Assembly: GCA_018265615.1 (NCBI GenBank)
Contig: JABLYX010000028.1
Span: forward strand, 1-55,299
Length of the DNA: 55,299 nucleotides
Direction of reading: 5' to 3'
Origin: Lentisphaeria bacterium
Lineage (GTDB): Bacteria > Verrucomicrobiota > Lentisphaeria > Victivallales > Victivallaceae
Position numbers and translations under genes: made by a program. Shown piece after piece: positions 25,779 through 34,244 of this stretch. The notes under the pieces were generated by a model that saw only the letters and a list, made by a program, of their open reading frames with translations, was not told the DNA's origin and did no database searches. Position 1 is the first letter of the stretch; every line of letters begins with the position of its first letter.

Positions 25779-26568
25779 TGGCCGTTGTTTTCCTGACCGG
25801 GAACTTGCCCATGAGCGCGTCGTTCGCGATCGTTTTGACCTCTTCGGAGAAATCGCTGCGGACGATCCAGCGCAGGAAGCCGGGGTCGTTCGATGCGAGC
25901 TCGCGCAGGCTCCGCCCCGCGTTCTTGCCGAAGTTTACCACGACCTCGTCGCCGCTCCACTTGAAGCGGCGGGTGCGGTCGACCGCGTCCGCGCCGAGCA
26001 GGTCCCCGAACTCCGCGAGCCCCGCCGCGTCGCGCGGCAGCTCCGGATGCTTCGCGAACTGGCCGAGCAGCACCTCGAAGGTCGCGGCCGTGTCGGCGGC
26101 GGCGCCGTGCGCCCCCTCGAGCTCCTTGCCGCAGAAGAATTCATAGGCGGCCGAGAGCGTGCGCGGATAGAGCTTGCAGAAGATGTTGTAGACGTCGATC
26201 ACCTTGCGGTCGTCAACCTTGAATTCGAACCCGGCGCGCTTGAACTCCGACTCGAGCATCGGGATGTCGAAGCCGGTGATGTTGTAGCCGCAGAGGTCGC
26301 AGCCTTCGATGTAATTGAAGAGCTTTTCGGCGATTACCGAAAAGACCGGGCAATCCTTCACGTCGTCGTCGGTGATGCCGTGGATGGCGGTCGCGCCCGG
26401 CGGGATCGGCATTTCCGGATTCAGCCGGCGGACCGTGTTCTGGGTGCGGCCGTCCGGATGGATCTTCAGCACGGCGATCTCGACGATGCGGTCGCGCTGC
26501 GGCATGATTCCGGTGCTTTCGATATCGAATACGACCAGCGGCCGTTCCAGATTGAGCTCGTTTGACAT
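25756..26568 (-). CDS. DnaQ-like DEDDh 3'-5' exonuclease with ExoX-like C-terminus
   Basis: 270 residues, cytosolic. All five catalytic residues are present: VVFDIESTG (Asp15, Glu17), NITGFDIPML (Asp101), and AHGAAADTAAT (His154, Asp159). Residues 205-255 (VNFGKNAGRSLRELASNDPGFLRWIV) match the short C-terminal domain of ExoX-type exonucleases, where it helps hold DNA. Such proteins act in DNA repair or RNA turnover; a replicative proofreading subunit would lack this tail. The ATG at 26568 has GGAGAAGG seven bases upstream. Transcribed away from the V4R operon. Confidence 0.9.
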   Translation of the reverse strand: MSNELNLERPLVVFDIESTGIMPQRDRIVEIAVLKIHPDGRTQNTVRRLNPEMPIPPGATAIHGITDDDVKDCPVFSVIAEKLFNYIEGCDLCGYNITGFDIPMLESEFKRAGFEFKVDDRKVIDVYNIFCKLYPRTLSAAYEFFCGKELEGAHGAAADTAATFEVLLGQFAKHPELPRDAAGLAEFGDLLGADAVDRTRRFKWSGDEVVVNFGKNAGRSLRELASNDPGFLRWIVRSDFSEEVKTIANDALMGKFPVRKTTANESQAES

Positions 26569-26669
26569 GGTGTCCTTCTCCTGTTGAATGATCTTGAAGA
26601 ATATACCACTCTTTGGAGCCCATTGCAATCCGTATTTCCGGATTTTCCGGACGCAACGTTCCGGCGGGA

Positions 26670-26697
26670 TTGACAATTTATTCTTTTATGCTATTTT
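26670..26697 (+). promoter_or_regulatory. Promoter of the V4R-cyclase operon
   Basis: TTGACA (26670-26675), 16-base spacer, TATTTT (26692-26697). GCAACGTTCC at 26653-26662, just before the -35, equals the core of the LacI site at 24805-24818. Confidence 0.65.
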
Positions 26698-26764
26698 TAT
26701 CGATGTTGCGCCGGATTCATGTATGGTCCGGCGGATTCCATTTTGAGGCCCGGAGGGAAATCTC

Positions 26765-27292
26765 ATGTTCAAGGAAGAACGCGAAGAGTTGCAGTTTGAC
26801 TGGAAGATGCTCGGCGATATCGGCGACGGGCGCCCGAATCTCGGGCCGACGATGAGTGTGGCCGTTTACCGGCTCATGCAGTTCACGCTGCGCGATGTGC
26901 TGATCCGGGAATACGGCGTGGCCGAAGCGGACCGGATCTTTTTCGAATCAGGCAAAAAGGCGGGGGAGGAGTTCTGCCGCCATATCCTGAGCGGCTGCGA
27001 CGACTTCAGCGATATGACCGTGAAGCTTCAGGAGGCTTTGCGCGAGCTGAAGATCGGCATCCTGCGGTTCGAACGCGCGGAGCCGGAGAACGGGAGTTTC
27101 ACGATCACGGTCGCCGAGGACCTCGACTGCTCCGGACTGCCGGTCTCCGACGAGACCATCTGCACCTACGACGAGGGGTTCCTGAGCGGCATCCTCGGCG
27201 TCTATTACGGCAAATCATTCGATGTCCGCGAGGTGGACTGCTGGTGCATGGGCGACCGGATCTGCCGGTTCGAAGCAAAAGAGCGCGGGTGA
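26765..27292 (+). CDS. V4R domain sensor protein
   Basis: 175 residues. The C-terminal half shows the 4-vinyl-reductase (V4R) signature: ICTYDEGFLSGILGVYYGK followed by VDCWCMGDRICRFEA, in which two Cys sit in a CWCMGDRIC pattern that in the family can bind metal or a small hydrophobic ligand. The N-terminal half is helical, with NLGPTMSVAVYRLMQFTLRDVL as in stand-alone V4R proteins of the ligand-sensing type. No enzyme partner is fused. The gene is six bases upstream of a class III cyclase, so it is plausibly the ligand sensor that tunes that cyclase. AGGGA seven bases before the ATG supports the start. Confidence 0.85.
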   Translation: MFKEEREELQFDWKMLGDIGDGRPNLGPTMSVAVYRLMQFTLRDVLIREYGVAEADRIFFESGKKAGEEFCRHILSGCDDFSDMTVKLQEALRELKIGILRFERAEPENGSFTITVAEDLDCSGLPVSDETICTYDEGFLSGILGVYYGKSFDVREVDCWCMGDRICRFEAKERG

Positions 27293-27298
27293 CGGCTC

Positions 27299-28393
27299 AT
27301 GCTGGAAATCGATGAAGCCCGCATTGACAAACTGTCGGAACTCTTCTACCGGCTGCTGAACGGCCGCCCGGCGGAACCGTTGGAGCTGCCGCCGGAGTAT
27401 CCCGACGACGAGTTCCGGCAGCTGGCCGGATATGTGAACCGGTTTCTCGGCGAATATGCGGATTTTTCGGAGAGCATGGCCGCGATCGCGCGCGGCGACC
27501 TCGATTTTACGCTCGGGAAAGGGAAGCTCGGCGTCCTCCAGCAGCTGAAGAGCCTGCAGGGGAACCTGCGGCACCTGACCTGGAAGACCCAGCAGATTGC
27601 CGGCGGCGATTTCGAGCAGAAGGTCGATTTCATGGGCGACTTTTCGACCGCGTTCAACAGCATGACCCGGCAGCTCCGTGAGGCGTTCGACCGGATCGAG
27701 AAGCAGAATGCGGCGCTTGCCGACGCGTACCGCGAGATCAAGCGCGAGAAGGAGAAGTCCGACGCGCTGCTGTTGAACATCCTGCCGGTCCGTGTCGCGG
27801 AGGACCTGAAGGCGACCGGGCGGACCATGCCCGAGACGTTCGATGATGTGACGGTCGCCTTTTCCGACATCGTCGGCTTCACGAACCTCTCATCCAGGCT
27901 CGAACCGAAGGTGCTGATCGACGAGCTGAACGAGATCTTCACCGGGTTCGACATGATCATCGAACGCAACGGCTGCGAGCGGATCAAGACCATCGGGGAC
28001 GCATATCTCGCCGTGAGCGGGATGAACGGCGGCGGCGGCCGGCATGCCGGAAACATCGTTGACGCGGCGCTCGAAATGGTGCGCTTTCTCGGCAGGCGCA
28101 ACGAAGTGTCGCAGTTCCGCTGGGAGACCCGGATCGGCGTGCATACCGGCAAGGTCGTCGGCGGCGTGGTCGGCATTAAAAAGTATATTTACGACGTGTT
28201 CGGGGACACCATCAATACGGCCTGCCGGATGGAGCAGAGCTCCGAACCGATGAAAGTCAATATTTCAGACGCGACCCGCGCGGAAATCGGCGACCGCTAT
28301 GTACTCGCCGGCCGCGGTGAGCTCGATGTGAAAGGCAAGGGCGGCATGAAGATGTATTTCGTAACCGGCCGCCGGGAGGATTTTGCGGAATGA
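27299..28393 (+). CDS. Class III adenylate cyclase, soluble
   Basis: 364 residues, no membrane helix. Residues 40-155 are helical with HAMP-like repeats (AIARGDLDF; QIAGGDFEQKVDFMGDFSTAFNSM) and a coiled coil (RIEKQNAALADAYREIKREKEK). The catalytic domain covers 180-360: metal ligands Asp190 (VAFSDIVGFT) and Asp234 (KTIGDAYLAVSG), adenine-selecting Lys230 and Asp299 (IYDVFGDTIN), and transition-state Asn306 and Arg310 (NTACR). With the Lys/Asp pair it should make cAMP. All catalytic residues are intact, so it can act as a homodimer. Input probably comes from the V4R protein encoded six bases upstream. Its stop overlaps the amidase start. Confidence 0.93.
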   Translation: MLEIDEARIDKLSELFYRLLNGRPAEPLELPPEYPDDEFRQLAGYVNRFLGEYADFSESMAAIARGDLDFTLGKGKLGVLQQLKSLQGNLRHLTWKTQQIAGGDFEQKVDFMGDFSTAFNSMTRQLREAFDRIEKQNAALADAYREIKREKEKSDALLLNILPVRVAEDLKATGRTMPETFDDVTVAFSDIVGFTNLSSRLEPKVLIDELNEIFTGFDMIIERNGCERIKTIGDAYLAVSGMNGGGGRHAGNIVDAALEMVRFLGRRNEVSQFRWETRIGVHTGKVVGGVVGIKKYIYDVFGDTINTACRMEQSSEPMKVNISDATRAEIGDRYVLAGRGELDVKGKGGMKMYFVTGRREDFAE

Positions 28394-28995
28394 AGCGTGT
28401 TTTTCTGTTCGGTGTCTCCGGCATTTTCCTGATGCTCGCGATGTGCGGCTGCCAGATGTTCCAGTGGGACAAGGTCACTTACTACAAAGGGCTCAGGATC
28501 CGCGAGGATCTGCTCGACACAGACAGCTACAACAGCAAATACAAGTACGGCAACGCGATGCCGCGCGTCGAGTACATCACAATCCACAACACCGCGAACG
28601 TCGGCCCCGCCGTGAACGAGCGCGCATACCTGAACAACCGGCGCGACAACGTCTATATTTCGTTTCATTTCGCGGTCGACGAAAGCGAGGCGATCCAGAT
28701 CCTGCCGTACAACGTGAACGGCTGGCACGCCGGGGACGGGCAGGGGAAGGGGAACCGCGCGAGCATCGGCGTGGAGATCTGCCGCAGCCGCTGCACGGGG
28801 AAGGATGAACAGCTCTGCCGGCGCGCCGAAGCGAACGGTGTGAAACTCGCGGCATATCTGCTGCGCCGCTTCAACCTGCCGCTTTCGGCGCTGCGCAAGC
28901 ATCAGGACTGGAGCGGCAAGAACTGTCCGCACCGGATCCTCGACGAAAAGCGCTGGGAATCCTTCCGGCAGCGGGTGGGCGAGGCCATGCGATGA
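28390..28995 (+). CDS. N-acetylmuramoyl-L-alanine amidase, probable lipoprotein
   Basis: 201 residues. The N-terminal hydrophobic run ends AMCGC, compatible with a lipobox (Cys21). The Amidase_2 / T7-lysozyme-like fold follows: ITIHNTAN with His66, SFHFAVDE, GVEIC with Glu129, and KHQDWSGKNCPHRI with His171 and Cys179, giving the His-His-Cys zinc site. It should cut the amide between muramic acid and peptide in peptidoglycan, in the periplasm. The start overlaps the cyclase stop (ATGA) and the stop overlaps the next gene (ATGA), so it is firmly part of the V4R-cyclase operon. Confidence 0.9.
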   Translation: MKRVFLFGVSGIFLMLAMCGCQMFQWDKVTYYKGLRIREDLLDTDSYNSKYKYGNAMPRVEYITIHNTANVGPAVNERAYLNNRRDNVYISFHFAVDESEAIQILPYNVNGWHAGDGQGKGNRASIGVEICRSRCTGKDEQLCRRAEANGVKLAAYLLRRFNLPLSALRKHQDWSGKNCPHRILDEKRWESFRQRVGEAMR

Positions 28996-30413
28996 GGCGC
29001 CTGTTGATCCGCCGCTTCGGGCTTCTCATCTACCTCGCATATTTGCTGTGCGGACTGTTCGTGCTGTATCAGGGGCGTTCCAGCGGGCTGTTTCCCGCGC
29101 CCCGGCCCGGCATGGATCAGCTTTCCATGCTGGAGTGTGCGGCGCGCCTGACCGGGGGAGTGCTGCCGGACGGGGCGTACCGCTACTCCTACGCCTATAC
29201 GCTTTTTCTTGCGCTTCTGCATGCCGTCACCGGCGGTTCGCTGATCCTTATGCGGATTTTGCAGCTTGCGGTCTGTTCGCTGATTCCGGTTTTCATCTAC
29301 CGCTCGGCCCGGTTGCTCGGACTCGGCAGGGCGGCCGGACAGTTCGGGGCGCTCTGTTACCTTTTTTACGGTCCGGCAATGCTGATTTCCCTGGATTTTC
29401 TGAGGGCCGCGCCGCTTGCGCTGCTGTTTTTGCTGTTCTTCCATCTGCTGCTGCTCGGTTGGCGGTTTCGCTCCTGGCAGTATTTTGCCGCCGCCGGGGG
29501 AATGGGGGCGCTCTGCATTCTCGGCAGGGAGAATTTTGCGGCGGTTGTTCCGGTGGTCCTTGCCGCCTGGCTGCTGCCGGCTTTTCGGGAAAGGGCCGGG
29601 TGGCGTTCCGCCGCCTGGTATGCAGCCGCGTTTTTTCTGCCCGTCCTTGCGGTCATGCTGTTCAATCTGGCTCTGTACGGCAGTTTTCAGCCGGTTCCCG
29701 GAAACGCGGGGAACGTTTTTGCCTTCTATCACGGAAGCGAGACGATCCGCCATTTCAGCTCTCTGGCAGCGACCCTGTTCCGGAGCGTTCCTGTACAGTT
29801 CTGCAGTTTTCTCTCTTCGTACGAGCTGGAGAATTCCCTGTCGTTTTATGCGCACCGCGAGCTGATCGTGTTTCTCCGGGTCTTCCTGCTGCCGTTTCAT
29901 CTGCTGCTCGCGCTCGCTTTCGTCGGAGTTTGGCGATATCGGAGGAACGGGGGTGTCCGGACGGCATTTCTGCTGGCGGCGCTTTATGCCGGCTCCCTGC
30001 TGTTCTTCACGATGTTTTACCGTTTTCGCATTCCGGCTGTTCCGCTGATTGCTCTGTTGGCCGGGGCAGGGATTGCGGCGCTGACCGGCTGGTGGAAGGC
30101 GCGGAATATGCGGGCCCTGGCGGCTGTCGCGCTGTCTGGTGCGCTGTTTCTGCTGCTGACTTCCGTCACTCCGGATTCGCGGCGGAGCTTTGCCGAGCGT
30201 GCCGCCGTCTCCCGCATTCTGATCGAGCAGAAACGTTTCAGAGAGGCGGAGTCTTATCTCGCGAAAATGGCGCGGGACGGACACGATATCCGTGCCGGAG
30301 CGCTGCTGCTTGCGCAGCGCCTTGCGGCATCCGGCGATTCCGCCTGGGCGCGGGTTGTCGTCGAGCGGTTCATCGGCCCGGTCTCGACGGGGGAGCCTGC
30401 TATACGAAAGTGA
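28992..30413 (+). CDS. Polytopic membrane protein, ArnT/GT39-like
   Basis: 473 residues with about ten to twelve hydrophobic segments. The first external loop contains RPGMDQLSMLECAARLTGG, an acidic loop in the place where GT-C enzymes of the ArnT/PMT group hold their lipid-linked sugar donor; FYRFRIPAVPLIALLAGAG near residue 340 is a common feature of GT39-type proteins. The last 80 residues are soluble with a TPR-like helix pair (SRILIEQKRFREAESYLAKMARDG). A glycosyltransferase role is an inference. It closes the V4R-cyclase-amidase operon and its last 14 bases overlap the convergent phosphatase gene. Confidence 0.7.
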   Translation: MRRLLIRRFGLLIYLAYLLCGLFVLYQGRSSGLFPAPRPGMDQLSMLECAARLTGGVLPDGAYRYSYAYTLFLALLHAVTGGSLILMRILQLAVCSLIPVFIYRSARLLGLGRAAGQFGALCYLFYGPAMLISLDFLRAAPLALLFLLFFHLLLLGWRFRSWQYFAAAGGMGALCILGRENFAAVVPVVLAAWLLPAFRERAGWRSAAWYAAAFFLPVLAVMLFNLALYGSFQPVPGNAGNVFAFYHGSETIRHFSSLAATLFRSVPVQFCSFLSSYELENSLSFYAHRELIVFLRVFLLPFHLLLALAFVGVWRYRRNGGVRTAFLLAALYAGSLLFFTMFYRFRIPAVPLIALLAGAGIAALTGWWKARNMRALAAVALSGALFLLLTSVTPDSRRSFAERAAVSRILIEQKRFREAESYLAKMARDGHDIRAGALLLAQRLAASGDSAWARVVVERFIGPVSTGEPAIRK

Positions 30414-31581
30414 TGCGGACCTCTTTCATGTAACGGTTGCGGAGCGCCGCCGCGAGCCGTTTCACGATATTGCGGCGCAGTTCGAGATCGACCGGCAGGT
30501 TCGGGTCCTGGTGCGCCTCGTTGATCCGGGTCCCGACGAGAAAATCGATGATGTCGTTCCGCCGCATGAGCTCGACCAGCTGCCCGGCGGGGTCATTTTT
30601 GCCGTGCTCGCCGTTTTCAAGATAAGTCGCGGCACGCGACAGTGTGAAGATTCCCTCGGTAACGAGATCGGCTCCCTCCATGCGGGACATCGGCGGCAGG
30701 TCGGTCGTGATGGTGTCGAACACGAGCTCGAGCGGAGTGCGGAGCTCGCGCGAGATGATCTCCGCCGAGGTCCCGCCGCTGATGACCTTCGTCCCCTCGA
30801 AATCGTGGAAGAGCCTGGCGCACTCCGCGTCGCGCGCCTGGTCGAACGGAGGACCCGTGAAGAGCAGCATGCGGTGCGGCTTGCGGAAGTAGAGGCAGCC
30901 CGCCGTGATGTCGTCGGCGGGGCGCAGCCCCGGTTCATGCGCGATCGCCTCGCGCAGGATCCGCTCCGTGAGCTCCTGCGCGGAGATGTCCGGCGCCGAG
31001 GCGAGCTGCTCCGTCACGTAATCGGCGACGCCGGAGTTGCGCCAGCCGAGCGGGAAATGCGGGGAGCCGAGCCCCGCCTGCGTCACGCCGTCCGAAAAGA
31101 AGAGCACACGGTCGTCCGGCTGCGCCTGAAAGGTGTAGGCGGTCATCGTCCGGTCCTGATACTTCGGGGAAGCGAACTCCTCGCCCGCGACCGGCAGCAT
31201 TTTCCCGCCCCGGAACAGCAGGAATTCCGGGTTCCCCATCTCGACGATCCGGGTGATTCCCCCGAGCCGGGTGTCGACGATCGTGAAGGTCGCATAGCTG
31301 ATCTGGCGCATCTGGCAGACCGGCAGCGAATCCATGATGATTTCCGCCGAGTGCACGATTTCGCGGTCCTCCGCGCTGAAGCGCAGCGCCATCGTGGTCG
31401 TCATCAGGGCGAGGATGTTCGCCTTGAGCCCGTGCCCGAGGCCGTCGGCCAGCACCGCAAGCAGCCGCTCCTCGGCCGGGATCCGCTTGAACGCGACTGC
31501 GTCGCCGCACGCCTTTTCGTCGTAGTGGCTGCACTGGCTGTAGCCGGTGTCGATGAACAGGTTTCCGGTTGTGAGGTTCAT
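30400..31581 (-). CDS. SpoIIE-type PP2C Ser/Thr phosphatase of a hydrogenase sensory module
   Basis: 393 residues, cytosolic. The N-terminal 210 form a PP2C/SpoIIE domain: LLAVLADGLGHGLKA (metal-binding Asp-Gly), FLLFRGGKML, RVLFFSDGVTQAG, and PADDITAGCLYFRK with the last metal-binding Asp. The remaining 180 residues are a domain seen with SpoIIE-type proteins that accompany sensory [FeFe]-hydrogenases; its role is unknown. The ATG overlaps the end of the hydS-like gene by four bases. In known clusters such phosphatases work opposite a serine kinase or anti-sigma factor; none is encoded beside it here. Confidence 0.88.
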   Translation of the reverse strand: MNLTTGNLFIDTGYSQCSHYDEKACGDAVAFKRIPAEERLLAVLADGLGHGLKANILALMTTTMALRFSAEDREIVHSAEIIMDSLPVCQMRQISYATFTIVDTRLGGITRIVEMGNPEFLLFRGGKMLPVAGEEFASPKYQDRTMTAYTFQAQPDDRVLFFSDGVTQAGLGSPHFPLGWRNSGVADYVTEQLASAPDISAQELTERILREAIAHEPGLRPADDITAGCLYFRKPHRMLLFTGPPFDQARDAECARLFHDFEGTKVISGGTSAEIISRELRTPLELVFDTITTDLPPMSRMEGADLVTEGIFTLSRAATYLENGEHGKNDPAGQLVELMRRNDIIDFLVGTRINEAHQDPNLPVDLELRRNIVKRLAAALRNRYMKEVRITFV

Positions 31582-33329
31582 TGTCCGCCCTGCTCCGGAT
31601 CTTTCGTTTCGTCGAAGAGGTCCTGGTCGTCGGCGTAGTCGTCGGCGATTGAACGCAGCAGGAGCTCGGTGTCGGCCATCTGTTCACCGAGACGGCAGGC
31701 GATCTCCTGCACGGTCGCGATGTTGCGGTCGATGACTTCGCGGGCGCGGGCGGCGATCTGCTCGCGCCGCAGCTCGGTTTTGGTCACGTCGAAGATGACC
31801 GCGCCGATGACTTCGCCCGGATCGATGTTGAAGATATTCACGCTGAACAGCCGCTTGCCGACCTTCAGGGAGTCGCGCCGGATATCGCGCCCGCTCTGCA
31901 GCGACGATTCGAAGAGGTTCGCAAAGGGGACGATCCGGGTCAGGTCCGCCCCCGCCATGCCGGGGCAGGCGTCGAACGCATCGAGGATTTCCTCCCCGAA
32001 AAGCTTCGCGAAGTTGCGGTTGCATTCGATGATCTGCATCTTCTTGTCCACGATGACTGCGCCGGAGGACATGCTTTTGAGCAGCGCATTCGCCTTCTTC
32101 TGCGCCTGCTTCTTCAGGTAGGAGACGCACATCGACGGCTCCGCGTGGCCCGCGATCAGCGCCTGCGCGAAGTTGCGGCAGGTGTCGTAGCCGCAGCCGT
32201 CGCAGTTCAGTTCGTCCTCGGGCGTGGTTTTGCCGATGCTGCGGAGCGCGGCTTGCACGTCGGCCGTGGCCGGCGTCGGGGCGTTCACCGCGTCTTCGGG
32301 AAATTTAGCGGAGATCTCTCCCGCGGTTTCACGCGGCTGCGGTTTTGCGGGGTAGCGGGTTTTGCCCAGGACCCGGAGCCGTTCGAGCAGCCCCGGCGAA
32401 TCGTGTTCGGTGCAGGGGCCGTGCACGCAGCCGCCCGGGCAGGCGAGTGTTTCGATGAAGATGGTTTCACCTTCCGGAATCGCCTCCAGCCCGGAGAGCG
32501 CGAGCTTCAGGTTGTCGAGCCCCGTCAGCGTGAAGTAGTGGACGCGCTTGTTTTTCGCCTGGAACTGGATCGTGTCGTTCATTCCGCCCTCGACGGGGTA
32601 CTGCGCGCCCTCTTCCGCCGATTCCGGAATGAACCTGTCACTCTCCTCCGGGAGCAGCCGGGCGGGGTCGATCTTGTTCTCCCGCAGGAGCTGTTTGAGC
32701 TCCGGGTAGGTGATCGCGAGGTTCAGCAGCTCCGGGTTCCGGTCCGCCTCATTCTTCTTGCTGATGCACGGCCCGATGAAAACGACCCTGATGCCGTCGC
32801 CGAATGTGTCGCGCAGCAGCCGGCAGTGCGCCATGAGCGGGGAGCCGACCGGCGTGATGTTCGATGCGAGGCGGGGGATGTATTTGCGGATGTAATCGAC
32901 CGCGGTGGGGCAGGCGGAGGAGAGCAGCAGCCCCGGTTTTGCTCCGTCGAGCTCCTTTGCGACCTGCGCCGAGACGAGCTGCGCGCCGAGCGCCGTTTCG
33001 CTGACTCCCGTGAAGCCGAGCTGCCTGAGCGCGCGGATCAGCTGCCCCGGCGTGACATCCTTGAACTCGCTGACCCATGACGGCGCGAGCGAAACGTAAA
33101 CCGGAGCGGACTCCGCGAGCAGCAGCCGCAGCCGCCCGGTGTCGCTGCGCACCTGCTTGGCTTTGACCGGGCACACTTCAACGCATTTTCCGCACGCGAC
33201 GCAGAGCTCGGGGAGCACGGCGGCGTGGCCGTCGCGGACCCGGATCGCCTTGACCGGGCAGTGGCGCACGCATTTGTAGCAGTCCTGGCATTCGGCTTCG
33301 ATGGTGTATACGGGGTAGGAGTGGTTCAT
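31578..33329 (-). CDS. HydS-like sensory [FeFe]-hydrogenase with PAS domain
   Basis: 583 residues. Order: two [4Fe-4S] motifs (Cys14-17-20-24 and Cys43-46-49-53), H-cluster domain (70-310), a four-Cys Fe-S domain (376-401, CDGCGYDTC), PAS domain (420-520) and a coiled-coil tail. H-cluster ligands are Cys140 (SSACP), Cys188 (FIGPC), Cys297 and Cys301 (LACPGGC). The proton-relay Cys of catalytic enzymes, first Cys of TSCCP, is Ala139, and the Met of the MPC motif is Gly. These changes are typical of group C sensory hydrogenases, which detect H2 or redox state and signal. Start at the ATG at 33329 with GAGGGA upstream, overlapping the previous stop. Confidence 0.92.
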   Translation of the reverse strand: MNHSYPVYTIEAECQDCYKCVRHCPVKAIRVRDGHAAVLPELCVACGKCVEVCPVKAKQVRSDTGRLRLLLAESAPVYVSLAPSWVSEFKDVTPGQLIRALRQLGFTGVSETALGAQLVSAQVAKELDGAKPGLLLSSACPTAVDYIRKYIPRLASNITPVGSPLMAHCRLLRDTFGDGIRVVFIGPCISKKNEADRNPELLNLAITYPELKQLLRENKIDPARLLPEESDRFIPESAEEGAQYPVEGGMNDTIQFQAKNKRVHYFTLTGLDNLKLALSGLEAIPEGETIFIETLACPGGCVHGPCTEHDSPGLLERLRVLGKTRYPAKPQPRETAGEISAKFPEDAVNAPTPATADVQAALRSIGKTTPEDELNCDGCGYDTCRNFAQALIAGHAEPSMCVSYLKKQAQKKANALLKSMSSGAVIVDKKMQIIECNRNFAKLFGEEILDAFDACPGMAGADLTRIVPFANLFESSLQSGRDIRRDSLKVGKRLFSVNIFNIDPGEVIGAVIFDVTKTELRREQIAARAREVIDRNIATVQEIACRLGEQMADTELLLRSIADDYADDQDLFDETKDPEQGGQ

Positions 33330-33571
33330 TGTGCGTTCCCTCTGAGTTTCGCGTCGAGGAGGTCGATCAGCGATTCGGAATCGACCTGTTCGAAGACTTC
33401 GCCGTCGATGGAGAGGTTCGGGCCGGAGCGGCATTTGCCGACGCAGCCGCGGCCCGTGAGCACGCAGTCGAGGCCGTATTTCGCGATATACTCCTCGATC
33501 AGCTTCAGGTTCCGCTTGTTGCCGCGGGCGAAGCAGGAGCTCCCCATGCAGATCATGATCGTGTGTTTCAT
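33326..33571 (-). CDS. NuoE-like thioredoxin-fold [2Fe-2S] protein
   Basis: 81 residues, the thioredoxin-like [2Fe-2S] domain alone. Four cysteines are placed as in NuoE and the C-terminal domains of hydrogenase subunits: ICMGSSCFARG and TGRGCVGKCRSGP. It should pass electrons between a donor and the sensory hydrogenase encoded directly downstream. The short start at 33571 overlaps the rex stop (ATGA) and its own stop overlaps the hydrogenase start (ATGA), so rex, this gene and the hydrogenase are one tightly coupled unit. Confidence 0.9.
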   Translation of the reverse strand: MKHTIMICMGSSCFARGNKRNLKLIEEYIAKYGLDCVLTGRGCVGKCRSGPNLSIDGEVFEQVDSESLIDLLDAKLRGNAQ

Positions 33572-34233
33572 TCTTCCGCCTCCTTCGGCAGGTCGAGTTC
33601 GCGCAGCCGTGCGGCGAGCTTGACGGAGAGCACCGCGAAGTCGCCGGCGAGGTTCACCTTCTGCCGGATGATCTCCTCCGGGAGCAGCAGCGTGTGGCCG
33701 GTGAAGTTCCAGATCGCGATGATTCCGGCGTCGACCATCTGTTCGGCCACCTCCTGCGCGGCGTCGTCCGGCACGCAGAGGATTCCCATATGGATCCGCA
33801 GCCGTTTTACGAGGTGGCGGAATTCCGCGAAGTCGAAAAGCGGCACATCGTGCACCAGCGTCCCCGCCGGAACCGGCCCCTTGTCGAAGGCCGCGATGAT
33901 CCTGAGCCCGTGATCCGCGAAGCCGTGGTAACCGAGCAGCGCCGTTCCGAGGTGGCCGGTCCCGACCAGAAACGCTTCGGATGCGTTCTTCCAACCGAGG
34001 AAATTCTCGATCGCGTCGATCAGCGGCTCCACCGCATAGCCGACTCCGGGCGAACCGGTTGCGCCGATCATTTCAAGGTCTTTGCGCACACTGATCGCAT
34101 CGATCCGCAACGCGTGGGCGAGGAGCGGGCTGGTCGCCCGCGGGCGTCCGGCTGCCTTCAGGCTGCGCAGCTCCCGCAGATAGGCGGGCATGCGCTTCAG
34201 AGCCGGGATGCTGAACACTTGAGATTTGGGCAT
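33568..34233 (-). CDS. rex: Redox-sensing transcription repressor Rex
   Basis: 221 residues. An N-terminal winged helix (IPALKRMPAYLRELRSLKAAG; SVRKDLEMIGATGSPGVGY) precedes a Rossmann domain with the NAD(H) motif LVGTGHLGTALLGY (Gly91-x-Gly93-x-x-Gly96) and the Asp of AAFDKG. Rex is released from DNA when NADH is high and thereby derepresses fermentation genes. It heads the operon with the sensory hydrogenase and lies next to an iron alcohol dehydrogenase, a usual Rex target. Its 5' leader is a 104-base near-palindrome (34245-34348). The ribosome-binding site GGAGAA at 34239-34244 lies just after it. Confidence 0.95.
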   Translation of the reverse strand: MPKSQVFSIPALKRMPAYLRELRSLKAAGRPRATSPLLAHALRIDAISVRKDLEMIGATGSPGVGYAVEPLIDAIENFLGWKNASEAFLVGTGHLGTALLGYHGFADHGLRIIAAFDKGPVPAGTLVHDVPLFDFAEFRHLVKRLRIHMGILCVPDDAAQEVAEQMVDAGIIAIWNFTGHTLLLPEEIIRQKVNLAGDFAVLSVKLAARLRELDLPKEAEE

Positions 34234-34244
34234 GTCGTTCTCCG

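Noticed and set aside
29048..30433. Second long open frame overlapping the membrane protein at 28992-30413
   Set aside because: High-GC shadow frame: low-complexity Arg/Gly/Ala product, no ribosome-binding site, while the 28992 frame has coupled start and coherent membrane helices.
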